Shown here in pieces: positions 1 to 8,592 of a stretch of DNA of 64,000 nt. The notes beneath the pieces were generated by a model, which was given only the letters and a program-made list of their open reading frames with translations, had not been told where the DNA came from and did not search any database. Each line of letters opens with the position of its first letter. Positions within the stretch are counted from its first letter, which is position 1. The position numbers and the translations under genes were made by a program. Origin of the DNA: Polyangiaceae bacterium (lineage in GTDB: Bacteria > Myxococcota_A > Polyangia > Polyangiales > Polyangiaceae); the NCBI GenBank assembly GCA_022842465.1, contig JALHPN010000004.1, positions 1 to 64,000 on the forward strand. Direction: 5' to 3'.

Positions 1-1065
1 GGCGGCGAGCGCGGGTGCGCGCTCGCGGCCGGAGGAGCGCTCGATCTCGTGCGGGCCGTCGCGCGGGGGTTCGCCGCGATCCCGTACGGGAGCGTGGCGG
101 TCCCGCCCCCGACGGCGCTCGAGGCCGTCCTGCTCGGGACCCTGCTCGGCCTCGCGGCGGTCCGCGCCGTTCGCGCTCGGACGGCGGCCGTGCTCCTGCT
201 CGGCGGGCTCGTGGTCGCCGAGGGGCTCGCGCGTCGCGGGGGCTCGCCGCGAGGCCTCCTCCGCGTGACGTTCCTCGACGTCGCGCAGGGAGACGCCGCG
301 CTCGTGGACTTCCCGGACGGCAGGGCGATGCTCGTCGACGGAGGCGGCCTCGTCGGCAGCCCGCTCGACATCGGCGAGCGCGTCGTCGCGCCCGTCCTCC
401 GCGCGCGTCGTCGGGCCGAGCTCGACGCGGTCGTGCTCTCGCATCCTCATCCGGATCACTTCCTCGGTCTCGCCTCCGGGCTCGCTCGCGCCCGCGTCGC
501 GAGCTTCTGGGACACGGGCCAGGGCGAGAGCGAGGGGACGGAGCACGTCGGTCCGTACGCGTCCCTCCTCGCCCGCCTCCGTGCGGAGGGCACCCTCGTG
601 CGGCGGCCAGACACGCTCTGCGGTCGTCACGTCGTCGGAGGCGTGGTCGTCGACGTCCTCGCCCCGTGCCCTCGTCACGACCCTTCGCTCGGGCCCAACG
701 ACAACTCTCTCGTCATCCGCCTCCAGCTCGGCGCGAGAGCCGTTCTCTTCGTCGGCGACGCCGAGCACGCGGAGGAGGCGGAGCTCCTCTCCCGCGCCCG
801 GGGCTCTCTACGCGCCGACGTCCTCAAGGTGGGTCATCACGGCTCGCGTACGTCCTCGTCGGAGTCCTTCGTTGCGGCGGTGGCGCCCTCGGTGGCGGTG
901 GTGTCGAGCGGTGTCCGGAACCGCTTCGGCCATCCCCACGTGGCGACGCTCCTGACGCTCGCTCGCGCGGGAGCGAGGACGTACCGGACCGACATCGACG
1001 GTGCGATCACGGTCACGACGGACGGGAGGGAGCTCCGCGTCGAGACGGCGGAGGACGCGTGGTGA
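1..1065 (+). CDS. ComEC/Rec2-like DNA-uptake protein, C-terminal part (5' end outside window)
   Basis: The frame is open to the left edge, so the start is missing. What remains is a short hydrophobic stretch followed by a metallo-beta-lactamase-fold domain. Visible motifs are HPHPDHFLG (HxHxDH metal site), NDNSLVIRL, GDAEHAEE and VGHHGS, all typical of the C-terminal domain of ComEC/Rec2. ComEC forms the inner-membrane channel that carries single-stranded DNA into the cell during transformation, and the MBL domain is proposed to degrade one strand. The hydrophobic residues at the N-terminal end of the visible part (VLLLGGLVV) fit the end of the competence membrane domain. A stand-alone MBL hydrolase is possible if a GTG at 49 is the true start, but the open frame upstream favours truncation by the window. 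Confidence 0.8.
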   Translation, partial: GGERGCALAAGGALDLVRAVARGFAAIPYGSVAVPPPTALEAVLLGTLLGLAAVRAVRARTAAVLLLGGLVVAEGLARRGGSPRGLLRVTFLDVAQGDAALVDFPDGRAMLVDGGGLVGSPLDIGERVVAPVLRARRRAELDAVVLSHPHPDHFLGLASGLARARVASFWDTGQGESEGTEHVGPYASLLARLRAEGTLVRRPDTLCGRHVVGGVVVDVLAPCPRHDPSLGPNDNSLVIRLQLGARAVLFVGDAEHAEEAELLSRARGSLRADVLKVGHHGSRTSSSESFVAAVAPSVAVVSSGVRNRFGHPHVATLLTLARAGARTYRTDIDGAITVTTDGRELRVETAEDAW

Positions 1066-1076
1066 CCTCGGAGCTC

Positions 1077-1601
1077 TCAGGCGCGCTCGACGACACCGAT
1101 GAACGGCAGGTTGCGATAGCGCTCGCCGAAGTCGAGCCCGTACCCGACGACGAACTTGTCTTCGATCGTGAAGCCCAGGTAGTCGACCTGCACGCTGACT
1201 CGGGCGCGAGCCGGCTTGTGCAGGAGCGAGCAGACCTTGACGCTGTGCGGGTTGCGGGTCCGGAAGAGGTCCATGAGGTGTGCGATCGTGAGGCCGGTGT
1301 CGACGATGTCCTCGACGATGAGGACGTCCTCGTTCGCGATCGGCTTGGAGAGGTCCTGCGTGATCTGGACGACACCGCTCGTCTCGGTGCCCTCGCCGTA
1401 CGAACGCACGCCGAGGAAATCGATGCGGAGCGGGAGGTCGATCGCGCGCGCGAGGTCGGCGGCGAAGACGAAGCTCCCCTTCAGCACGACGACCAGCGTG
1501 AGGTTCTTGTCCCTGTAGGCCGCCGTGATCTCCGCGCCGAGCTCCTTCACACGGGCCGCGATCGCCTCCTGGGACAACATCGTGACGATGCGTTCGCTCA
1601 T
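1077..1601 (-). CDS. hpt: hypoxanthine phosphoribosyltransferase
   Basis: This purine-salvage enzyme transfers the phosphoribosyl group of PRPP to hypoxanthine (and usually guanine) to make IMP/GMP in the cytosol. The PRPP-binding loop VEDIVDTGLT lies at residues 96-105. An LKGSF segment near residue 40 and the C-terminal DFGERYRNLPFIG are both family hallmarks. At 174 aa it matches the usual bacterial length of about 175-185. The reading frame extends 12 codons upstream, but ATG at 1601 (MSERIVTML) aligns with family N-termini. It is transcribed divergently from the TPR gene starting at 1657, which leaves 55 bp for two promoters. Confidence 0.95.
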   Translation of the reverse strand: MSERIVTMLSQEAIAARVKELGAEITAAYRDKNLTLVVVLKGSFVFAADLARAIDLPLRIDFLGVRSYGEGTETSGVVQITQDLSKPIANEDVLIVEDIVDTGLTIAHLMDLFRTRNPHSVKVCSLLHKPARARVSVQVDYLGFTIEDKFVVGYGLDFGERYRNLPFIGVVERA

Positions 1602-1656
1602 GGGCCGCTGTGTCGCCTTGACGCGGCCCGAAGGCAAGACTCACCTTGGCACTCCC

Positions 1657-1980
1657 GTGAGCACCCCTCCGAACAAGCGCCTTGCGTTCCTGGAAAAGCT
1701 GACCCGCGATGGATCGAAGGATCCGCTCGCGTGGTACGGGCTGGCGATGGAGTACCGGAAGCTCGAACGGTGGGACGAGGCGCTCCAGACGTTCGCGGCC
1801 CTCCGCGCGGAGAACCCGGACTACGTGGCCATGTACCTCATGTGCGGTCAGATGCTGGACGGCGTCGGACGCAAGGAGGAGGCACGATCGTGGATGGAAG
1901 CCGGGCTCGAGCGAGCGCGCGCGAAGGGGGACGGCCACGCCGCCTCCGAGCTCGAGTCTGCGCTGGCCCTCCTCGACTGA
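1657..1980 (+). CDS. small tetratricopeptide-repeat protein
   Basis: This is a 107-aa cytosolic protein made of about two TPR-like helical hairpins: DPLAWYGLAMEYRKLERWDEAL, then NPDYVAMYLMCGQMLDGVGR with KEEARSWMEAGLERA. The GTG at 1657 was chosen because the longer upstream reading overlaps the hpt start and has no recognisable content. TPRs are protein-interaction scaffolds, and the partner cannot be told from sequence. Similar small TPR proteins occur widely in myxobacteria as conserved hypotheticals. Confidence 0.75.
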   Translation: MSTPPNKRLAFLEKLTRDGSKDPLAWYGLAMEYRKLERWDEALQTFAALRAENPDYVAMYLMCGQMLDGVGRKEEARSWMEAGLERARAKGDGHAASELESALALLD

Positions 1981-1993
1981 GGACGCCTCGGCG

Positions 1994-2425
1994 TCAGTGA
2001 GGCTCGGCTTCGCCGCTCCGGAGCCGATCGATCGCGTTCGCGAGCGCGTCGAGGTCCACCGGCTTCGCGAAGTGGAGGTCGAACCCGGCCTCGAGCGCGC
2101 GGGCCCTGTCGGACGCGCTTGCATAGGCCGTCACGGCGATGACGGGCAGCCGGCGACTCCCCGCGCCCTCGCGCTCGCGGAGCGTCCGTACGAGCGCGTA
2201 ACCGTCGGCTTCGGGCATCGCGATGTCGGAGACGACGACCTCGGGGGCGCCGTCCATCATGTCGAGCGCGTCCGCGACCGAGCTCGCGACGAGCACGTGC
2301 GCTCCTCGCGATTCGAGGAGCGCACGAAGGAGCTCGCGCGCGTCCTCGTCGTCGTCGACGACCAGGACCCGGACGGCTTGGAGCAAGGGTGGCGGGCTCA
2401 GGACGCGCGCGTTCGGCAATTGCAT
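1994..2425 (-). CDS. stand-alone response-regulator receiver domain protein
   Basis: A single CheY-like receiver of 143 aa. The acidic pocket is VVDDDED (residues 22-28), the phosphoacceptor is Asp67 in VVSDIAMPE, the conserved Thr is in IAVTAYAS (about 99) and the conserved Lys is Lys121 in FAKPVD. No output domain follows, so it probably acts by protein-protein contact or as a phosphorelay intermediate. ATG at 2425 (MQLPNARV) is preferred over upstream starts that add low-complexity sequence. No histidine kinase lies nearby, so the cognate kinase is unknown. Confidence 0.88.
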   Translation of the reverse strand: MQLPNARVLSPPPLLQAVRVLVVDDDEDARELLRALLESRGAHVLVASSVADALDMMDGAPEVVVSDIAMPEADGYALVRTLREREGAGSRRLPVIAVTAYASASDRARALEAGFDLHFAKPVDLDALANAIDRLRSGEAEPH

Positions 2426-2525
2426 CGCGGTTTTCGATGACCTGCACGGGTCATGTCGATGAGTGTAGCTTCTCCGTTTCAGGTGACAAACGAGGCGGGG
2501 CGGCGGGCCCACGGGACTGTGGCGT

Positions 2526-2861
2526 TCATGCGCGTCGCGTGGCAATTCCGCGCGCCGTGCGGAGGAGCTCCGCCACCTTTCGCGGGGGGAGGTCTCGGGT
2601 CGCCTCGATCAGCTTCTGTCGCGCGTCCGCTTGGAAATTCAGCAGATCCAGCGGCAGGACCCCCAGCCCCTCTGCGATCTGCTTCAGCGTCTGGACGTTC
2701 GGTCGAACGAGCCCTCGCTCCACGTTGGAGAGGTGGCCCTTCGAGTAGATCGCGCTCTGCTCGGCCAGATCCTGAATGCTCATCCCTGCGCTCTGGCGCA
2801 GGGAGCGGATGCGCTCTCCGACGGCAACGGCGATCTCGTCGGGGGAGGTTCGTCTCGGCAT
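2526..2861 (-). CDS. XRE-family helix-turn-helix regulator
   Basis: A 111-aa cytosolic DNA-binding protein. Residues about 10-70 form a Cro/C1-type HTH: GERIRSLRQSAGMSIQDLAEQ, then SKGHLSNVERGLVRPNVQTL and LKQIAEGLGV. A short C-terminal helical tail (RKVAELLRTAR) follows. ATG at 2861 (MPRRTSPDE) is preferred to the upstream extension. It sits between rarA and the receiver gene on the same strand but is separated from both. Its target is unknown. Confidence 0.85.
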   Translation of the reverse strand: MPRRTSPDEIAVAVGERIRSLRQSAGMSIQDLAEQSAIYSKGHLSNVERGLVRPNVQTLKQIAEGLGVLPLDLLNFQADARQKLIEATRDLPPRKVAELLRTARGIATRRA

Positions 2862-2967
2862 GGGCCGGCGACCCAGCAACCTACGGGCCACATCGCGCAC
2901 AGCCGAGGTGCGGCGCCCGTTCGCCCTCAGGTGCGGCAAGGATGCGCCGCGCGACGCCGAATCGCCG

Positions 2968-4335
2968 CTATGGCTTCCTGGCGCGGAGCGCGTCCAAACG
3001 TGCGCGGATCCGAACCTCTTCGCCCTGCGAGCTCGGCTCGTACACGAGCGCGTCTGCGATCGAATCCGGCAGGTACGTCTCGCCGGGGACGACGCTCCCC
3101 TCGTGGTCCGGTGGATACCGATACCCCGCGCCGTAGCCGTCCTCGCGCATCAGCTTCGTGACCGCGTTCCGGAGCTTCAGCGGGACGGGGAGCGCGCCCA
3201 TCTCGTCCACGAGGCGCTTCGCGCGCTGCCACGCGTTCTTCACCGCGTTCGATTTCGGGGCGCACGCCATGTAGAGGGTGGCGTGCGTGAGCGGGTAGAT
3301 CCCCTCGGGCATCCCGAGACGACGGAACGCCTCGTCCGCGCTCGTCGCGACCACGAGGGCGCGCGGATCGGCGTTGCCGATGTCTTCGCTCGCGAAGATC
3401 ACGAGCCGCCGCGCCACGAAGAGCGGATCCTCTCCCGCCTCGAGCATCCGCATCAGCCAGTAGACGGCGGCGTCCGGATCCGACCCTCGCATCGACTTGA
3501 TGAACGCGCTGACGACGTTGTAGTGCTCTTCGCCGCTCTTGTCGTAGAGGAGCGGCGCCTTCTCCTCCGAGAGCGCGAGCAGCTCGTTCGTGATCGTCGT
3601 CTCCCCTCGCGACCGCGCGAGGTCGGCGGTGGCTTCGAGCACGGACAGGGCGCGCCGCCCGTCGCCGCGCGAGAGCCGCGCGATCGTCACGAGCGCCTCC
3701 GGCTCCGCGGTGAGGCCGCCCCCGCCGAGGCCGTGCACCTCGTCCGCGAGAGCGCGCTCGAGGATCGTCACGACCGCCGCCTCGCCCAGCGCCTCCAACC
3801 GGAACACCTTGCACCGCGAGAGGAGCGCCGCGTTCACCGCGAACGACGGGTTCTCCGTCGTCGCGCCGACGAGCGTGATCGTGCCCGCCTCCACGTGGGG
3901 GAGGAACGCGTCCTGCTGCCCCTTGTTGAAGCGATGGATCTCGTCGACGAAGACGATGGTCCGCTCACCGCGGTAGTCGAGTCGCTCCTTCGCGGCCGCG
4001 ACGATCTCGCGGAGCTCCTGCAGGCTGCCGAGCACCGCGGAGAAGAGGACGAACACGGACTTCGTGCGCGTCGCGATCACGCGTCCCAGCGTCGTCTTCC
4101 CGACACCCGGCGGCCCCCAGAGGATGATCGAGGGGATCCGGTCCTCTGCGATCGCAGAGGCGAGGAGCTTCCCCGGAGCGAGGACGTGCTCCTGGCCGAC
4201 GTACTCCTCGATGCTCGTCGGGCGCATGCGCTCGGCGAGCGGGACCGCTCCGGTCGCCGTCGCCTCGCGACGCGCAGCGGCCGCGAAGAGCGTGCTGCCC
4301 TCGCTGCCTCGTCCGGTGCGGTGTCCGCGTGCCAC
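2968..4335 (-). CDS. rarA: replication-associated recombination protein A (AAA+ ATPase)
   Basis: RarA/MgsA is a clamp-loader-like AAA+ ATPase that acts at stalled replication forks. Walker A is GPPGVGKT (residues about 74-81) and Walker B is VFVDEIHRF (128-136). Sensor 1 lies in VGATTENPSF, and the C-terminal tetramerisation region includes RGSDPDAAVYWLMRMLEAGEDP and ASEDIGNADP, both diagnostic of the family. The length of 455 aa fits the usual 430-450. The likely start is the GTG/ATG cluster at 4335. The gene is divergent from the AgmX-like lipoprotein at 4388. Confidence 0.95.
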   Translation of the reverse strand: MARGHRTGRGSEGSTLFAAAARREATATGAVPLAERMRPTSIEEYVGQEHVLAPGKLLASAIAEDRIPSIILWGPPGVGKTTLGRVIATRTKSVFVLFSAVLGSLQELREIVAAAKERLDYRGERTIVFVDEIHRFNKGQQDAFLPHVEAGTITLVGATTENPSFAVNAALLSRCKVFRLEALGEAAVVTILERALADEVHGLGGGGLTAEPEALVTIARLSRGDGRRALSVLEATADLARSRGETTITNELLALSEEKAPLLYDKSGEEHYNVVSAFIKSMRGSDPDAAVYWLMRMLEAGEDPLFVARRLVIFASEDIGNADPRALVVATSADEAFRRLGMPEGIYPLTHATLYMACAPKSNAVKNAWQRAKRLVDEMGALPVPLKLRNAVTKLMREDGYGAGYRYPPDHEGSVVPGETYLPDSIADALVYEPSSQGEEVRIRARLDALRARKP

Positions 4336-4387
4336 GGCGTGACAAGCTAGCAGCTCGTGCGTCGACCTCGGCTATCCTGCGAGGCTC

Positions 4388-5332
4388 ATGTCGCGAAGGA
4401 AGGCGCTCCGTCTCCACGTCGCTCTCGCCTTCGTCGCGGGCGTGGGCGGCGCGGTGGCGGTCGCATGTGGAGGAGGGGAGCCCTCCACGTTGCCGGTCGA
4501 CCCGTCCGTCCGGCGGCCACCGACCGCGGAGGTCGCCGAGCTCGAGATCCGCGGCAGCGGGATCGACCGCTTCACGCGCTGCGCGCCGCCCGGGGCGCTA
4601 GGCCAGCACTGGATCCCGACGCTGCCGCCGTGGACGCCGCCGGCGGCGTCCGGCTCGCCCGGTGCGCCCGAGCCGTCCGCGCCGGGCCCGGAGCTCGATC
4701 GCAGCTACGTCTCGCGCACGAAGGACCGCACCGCGACCGAGCAGGCGATCGAGGCGACCCATCGCGACTTCCGCGGCTGCTTCCGGCGGAGCCTCGTCCG
4801 CGACCCGACGCAGGACGGTCGAGTGGCGATCGTCCTCCGCGTCGGGCCGGACGGGAGGGTTCTGCAGGTCGAGTCGCATGCCGCCTGCGAGATCGCGCCT
4901 GACGCCATCGCGTGCATGAAGCAGGTCGGCGCGCGTCTCCGCTTCGATCCGCCACCGGCCGGCTCGGATACGATCACGATTCCAGTCGCGTTCACCTCGC
5001 GCGACGGGGTCAAGAAGACGCAGGCGACGGACGACGACGCGTACACGGCCTCGGCCTATCTGACCGTCGAGAGCGCGCGCCCCTCGCTGCACGCTTGCGA
5101 GGCGGAAGCAAGGCGGGAGCATAGGGATCTCGAAGCCCAGGCCACGTTCACGATGACCCTGTCGGCGGAAGGCCGCGTCACGCACGTCCACATCGATCCG
5201 TGGGCCGGCGCGCAGCCGCTCCTCGTCTGCGCGGCGTCTGCGCTCGAGCGTCTCGCCTTCGCTCCGCCGGCCGGCGGCAAGGGGACCGTCATCGCGAGGA
5301 TCAATTTCAATCCACGTCAAGGGACTCGATGA
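4388..5332 (+). CDS. AgmX/PglI C-terminal-domain-like lipoprotein
   Basis: A 314-aa predicted lipoprotein. The hydrophobic signal ends in a VAVAC lipobox (Cys27) and is followed by a Pro-rich linker. Two TonB-C-like units are visible. The first runs from about residue 110 to 200, with CFRRSLVRDP, GRVAIVLRVGPDGRVLQV and ACMKQVGARLRFDPPP. The second lies near 225-310, with ATFTMTLSAEGRVTHVHIDP and ASALERLAFAPPAGG. This pattern of Cys-separated sheets ending in a 'C...L..L.F.PP.G' strand is common in myxobacterial AgmX/PglI-type proteins. Some relatives act in gliding motility, but most are uncharacterised. A role in the envelope is inferred. Confidence 0.7.
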   Translation: MSRRKALRLHVALAFVAGVGGAVAVACGGGEPSTLPVDPSVRRPPTAEVAELEIRGSGIDRFTRCAPPGALGQHWIPTLPPWTPPAASGSPGAPEPSAPGPELDRSYVSRTKDRTATEQAIEATHRDFRGCFRRSLVRDPTQDGRVAIVLRVGPDGRVLQVESHAACEIAPDAIACMKQVGARLRFDPPPAGSDTITIPVAFTSRDGVKKTQATDDDAYTASAYLTVESARPSLHACEAEARREHRDLEAQATFTMTLSAEGRVTHVHIDPWAGAQPLLVCAASALERLAFAPPAGGKGTVIARINFNPRQGTR

Positions 5333-5405
5333 GTGATCGCGTACTTCGACGTGATCGAGTCGCACAGCTTGTTTCTCGCCCAGGTCCTTGGCACAGATCA
5401 CGTCG

Positions 5406-7427
5406 ATGACGAGCCCGCGCGCCGTGGTGATCCCGTTCGGTGTCCCCGAGGACGGGCGCGGTCTAGGTCTCGGCCTGGCAGCCCTCGTCCATTCCTTCGC
5501 GCAGATCGACGGCGAGAGCGTCGCGCTCGCGCAGCTCCTCTCGCAGAAGAGCGATGATCCCTCGCCTGCCTCGACGGGAGAGCTCGCCGCGATTCGCGAC
5601 GGCGACCTCCACGACGGCGTGGAGGACGACGCCGACGGCGAGCCGCGCTCCCGACGTTCGGCCCGCCCGCCGCGGAACCAGGAGCCCGGGCCCGTCGAAG
5701 CGTTCGTCCCGCCCCAGGCGTGGAAGGATCTCGCGGGTGCGGGCTCCTCGAGCGTGAGCTACGTCGTCACCGGGGCGTTCGAGCCGCCGATCGACGGTCG
5801 CGGCCTCATCCAGCTGCTCGTGTTCGACGCCAAGAACGGCCGGACGCGCGCGCGCGTCGAGGCGCCGGTCGACGGCGACAACGCGGGGCGCACGCTCCTC
5901 GCCGCCTTCGAGGAGGCGTGGTCGCTCGTCGGCGGCGAGCTCGGACCCGTGCGCGACATCGACGACCTCGCGTGGGACGCGCTCGAGAGCGTCCTCCTCG
6001 CCGAGCGGTGCGCGCTCCATGACCCGCTCCGCGGCGGCCCGCACGACCGACTCGCCGCGATGGTGCATCTCGGGCGCGCGATCGGCGATGCGCCGGAGTC
6101 ACGCTTCCCCGCGAGCCGGCTCGCGTCGCTCGCGCTCGACGTCGCGGTCGCGCCCGGAGACGGCAAGCTCGCCGACGCGGCGATGCGCGCGCTCGTCCGC
6201 GCGACGGAGGATGCCCCGGCGAACGCCGATCTCGTCGAAGCGATCGCAGCGCTCTGCCTCCGACAGGGCGACTCGGCCGAGGCCGAGCGTCGCGCCCTCG
6301 AGGCGATCGCGATCGACGCCGGCCGCGCGCGCCTGTACGCCCTCCTCTCCGAAGCGCGTCGCGCGCGCGGCGATCTCGGCGGCGCGCGCGAGGCGATCGA
6401 GCAGGGCCTGCTCCACGACGCGACCGACCCGCTCCTCGGCACGGAGCGTGGCATCGTGCTCGTCGAACGAGGCGCCCTCCCGCAGGCGGAGAAGGCCTTC
6501 CGCATGGTCCTCGACGCGCGCCCGCTCTACCCGCCGGCCTTCGCCAACCTCGCATCGCTCGTGATGGAGCGAAAGGACGGCGTCGCGGCGGCTCGTCTCG
6601 TCGACGAGGTCCTCGCGATCGTCTCGCGCGACCTCGCCCATCCCGACGTCCTCCGACGTGCGATCCAGCTCTCGATGGCGGTCGAGCCGGAGGGGATAGC
6701 GCGCGCCTCGCGCGTCGTCCGCCTCGCCGGGGCGCTCGTCGAGCGGGCGCCGGAGGACGCGTCGGCGCACCTCGTCCTCGCGCGTGCGCTCTCGCAGACG
6801 GGCGAGCGCATGGCCGCGGCGCGACGGCTCCTCCAGGTGGAGCACATCGCGAAGGGCACGGCGCTCGCGGCCGAGGCCCAGCGCGGCCGGCTCGCGCTCG
6901 AGGAGCCGCAGGCGGCGATCGAGATCGACGCCGTCCTCCGCGCTGCGTACCAGGCGTCGGCCGCCGATCTCGACACGATCGCCGCGCGCTCGCGCACCCT
7001 CGGCGCGGCGCACGAGTCGTGGTGCGCGTACCTCGCCGCGGGCATCGCGGAGCGCCGTCTCGAGCGATGGCGTCCCGCGAAAGATGCGCTCGCGGAGGCC
7101 GTCCGGCTCTCGCCGGGCTGCACGCCGGCACACATGGAGCTCGCGGGCGCGCTCGTCGCGCTCTCGCAGCCGCTCGACGCGCTCGAGCACGCGCGCCGGG
7201 CGTGCGATCTCGACGGCGACACGGCGCGCACGCTGGCGGTCCTCGCGACGACGCTCCTCGCGGCCGGCCAGCGCGAGGAAGCGGCGACGGCCATCGACCG
7301 CGCGCTCGCCCTCGACGACACCGACGAGGCGAACCGCGCGCTCGCCGAGCGCATCCGCCAGCGTCGCGAGCGGCCGAGCGCGCTCGCGCGTCTCCGCGAG
7401 ATCTTCGGCCGCCGCCGCAAGCGCTGA
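5406..7427 (+). CDS. large tetratricopeptide-repeat protein
   Basis: A 673-aa protein without an obvious signal peptide. The first 200 residues include a strand-rich segment (SSVSYVVTGAFEPP, GLIQLLVFDAKNG) resembling the FlgO/adenylate-cyclase-associated TPR-adaptor style. From about residue 250 on there are repeated TPR hairpins, such as RLYALLSEARRARGDLGGAR, LPQAEKAFRMVLDARPLYPP and CTPAHMELAGALVALSQPLD. ATG at 5406 (MTSPRAVV) was preferred to the TTG at 5388. It is probably a protein-interaction scaffold with unknown partners. It follows the AgmX-like gene by 73 bp and may share its transcript. Confidence 0.75.
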   Translation: MTSPRAVVIPFGVPEDGRGLGLGLAALVHSFAQIDGESVALAQLLSQKSDDPSPASTGELAAIRDGDLHDGVEDDADGEPRSRRSARPPRNQEPGPVEAFVPPQAWKDLAGAGSSSVSYVVTGAFEPPIDGRGLIQLLVFDAKNGRTRARVEAPVDGDNAGRTLLAAFEEAWSLVGGELGPVRDIDDLAWDALESVLLAERCALHDPLRGGPHDRLAAMVHLGRAIGDAPESRFPASRLASLALDVAVAPGDGKLADAAMRALVRATEDAPANADLVEAIAALCLRQGDSAEAERRALEAIAIDAGRARLYALLSEARRARGDLGGAREAIEQGLLHDATDPLLGTERGIVLVERGALPQAEKAFRMVLDARPLYPPAFANLASLVMERKDGVAAARLVDEVLAIVSRDLAHPDVLRRAIQLSMAVEPEGIARASRVVRLAGALVERAPEDASAHLVLARALSQTGERMAAARRLLQVEHIAKGTALAAEAQRGRLALEEPQAAIEIDAVLRAAYQASAADLDTIAARSRTLGAAHESWCAYLAAGIAERRLERWRPAKDALAEAVRLSPGCTPAHMELAGALVALSQPLDALEHARRACDLDGDTARTLAVLATTLLAAGQREEAATAIDRALALDDTDEANRALAERIRQRRERPSALARLREIFGRRRKR

Positions 7428-7484
7428 TCGCTGCGGACTCGGGGCCGTAGGTAGACCGCCGCCACGTCCGACGTATGCCGCTCC

Positions 7485-8561
7485 ATGCCCAAGCGCGTCG
7501 TGGCCCCGTCGGTCGTCCTCGCAGCGCTCGTGACCCTCGTCGCGTGTCATACCGGGTCACCGCGGCCGGCAGGAGAGAACGCGCATCGCGATCGCGTCCA
7601 CGCGCGGCCGGCCATCCGACCCGAGCCGCGGCACACGGAGGTCACCGTCCCTCGCGCCGAAGCGCCGAGCGCTCCTCGCGCGGAGGCGCCCGGCATGAGC
7701 GATGCCGAGTGCGCGCGAGAGCCCGCGTGCGAGCGCTATGGCGCGTGCCGGGCCGTCGACGGCGCGTGTGTCGTTCTGGGTGACGACGACTGCAAGCGGG
7801 CGGCGGTGTGCGCGGCGCTCGGCCTGTGTCGCGCCGATCGCGGCGCGTGCGTGGCCCGCGCGGACGAGGACTGCCGCGCCTCCGCGGTCTGCCGCGCCTC
7901 CGGACGCTGCCGTGTGGAGCATGCGCGCTGCGTCGCACGGTCCGTCGAGGACTGTCGCGCTTCCGCGCACTGCAAGGTCGGCAAGCGATGTGGCGTCCTG
8001 CGAGGGAGCTGCTGTGCCGGCGACGAGTGCGACGACAGTCCCGGTGTGACCATGGTGCCCCTGGGGGTGACGTCCGACGCCGACTGCGCAGGCGCTCCGT
8101 GCGCGGCTTCCGGAGCGTGTCGTGAGCTCCGCGGACGATGCATGGCGGACTCGGACGAAGACTGCCTCGCTTCCGACGCGTGCTTCTCGCGGGGAGGGTG
8201 TTTCGCGGAGGGGGGCGCATGCGTGCCTCTCGTCGACGCTCAATGCGCGCCGACGTCGGGCTGCCTCGACCATGGCAAGTGCCACGCGGTGGACCGAACG
8301 TGCGTCAGCCTGACCGACGCCGACTGCGAGGCGTCCACGTGGTGCAAGGAATTCGGCCGCTGCACCCTCGTCGGCGCTTCGTGCCAAGCCGCGACGGACG
8401 CCGCGTGCCGCGCGTCGACCTCCTGCCTCGAGCGGGGTGACTGCACGTTCCAAGGCGCCACCTACGGCTGCGCGCCGGGCTCGGCTACGGACTGCGCCGC
8501 GTCCACGTCGTGCAAGCGCGAGAAGCGCTGCGCGCTCCGCGATCACCGCTGCCGGCGCTGA
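7485..8561 (+). CDS. cysteine-rich repeat lipoprotein (ten Cys4 units)
   Basis: A 358-aa secreted protein. The signal peptide ends in a lipobox-like LVAC (Cys21). From about residue 70 to the C-terminus there are ten tandem units of roughly 26-28 residues. Most follow C-x5-C-x5-C-x6-C with an acidic 'xDxD' spacer before the next Cys. Units 2, 3, 6, 7, 8 and 10 fit well, unit 4 is interrupted by a longer insert with extra Cys (GSCCAGDEC), and units 5 and 9 differ by one or two residues. The high Cys content implies disulphide bonding outside the cytoplasm. No enzymatic motif is visible, and an adhesive or structural surface role is only inference. Confidence 0.75.
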   Translation: MPKRVVAPSVVLAALVTLVACHTGSPRPAGENAHRDRVHARPAIRPEPRHTEVTVPRAEAPSAPRAEAPGMSDAECAREPACERYGACRAVDGACVVLGDDDCKRAAVCAALGLCRADRGACVARADEDCRASAVCRASGRCRVEHARCVARSVEDCRASAHCKVGKRCGVLRGSCCAGDECDDSPGVTMVPLGVTSDADCAGAPCAASGACRELRGRCMADSDEDCLASDACFSRGGCFAEGGACVPLVDAQCAPTSGCLDHGKCHAVDRTCVSLTDADCEASTWCKEFGRCTLVGASCQAATDAACRASTSCLERGDCTFQGATYGCAPGSATDCAASTSCKREKRCALRDHRCRR

Positions 8562-8592
8562 CGGAGCTCGTCTTCGGAGCGCGGTGGGCGCG

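Noticed and set aside
15-2000. Long 661-aa plus-strand reading frame
   Set aside because: Arg/Pro-rich antisense/shadow frame across the ComEC fragment, hpt and the TPR gene, with no domain content.
2776-4350. 524-aa plus-strand frame
   Set aside because: Antisense to rarA; composition typical of shadow frames in high-GC DNA.
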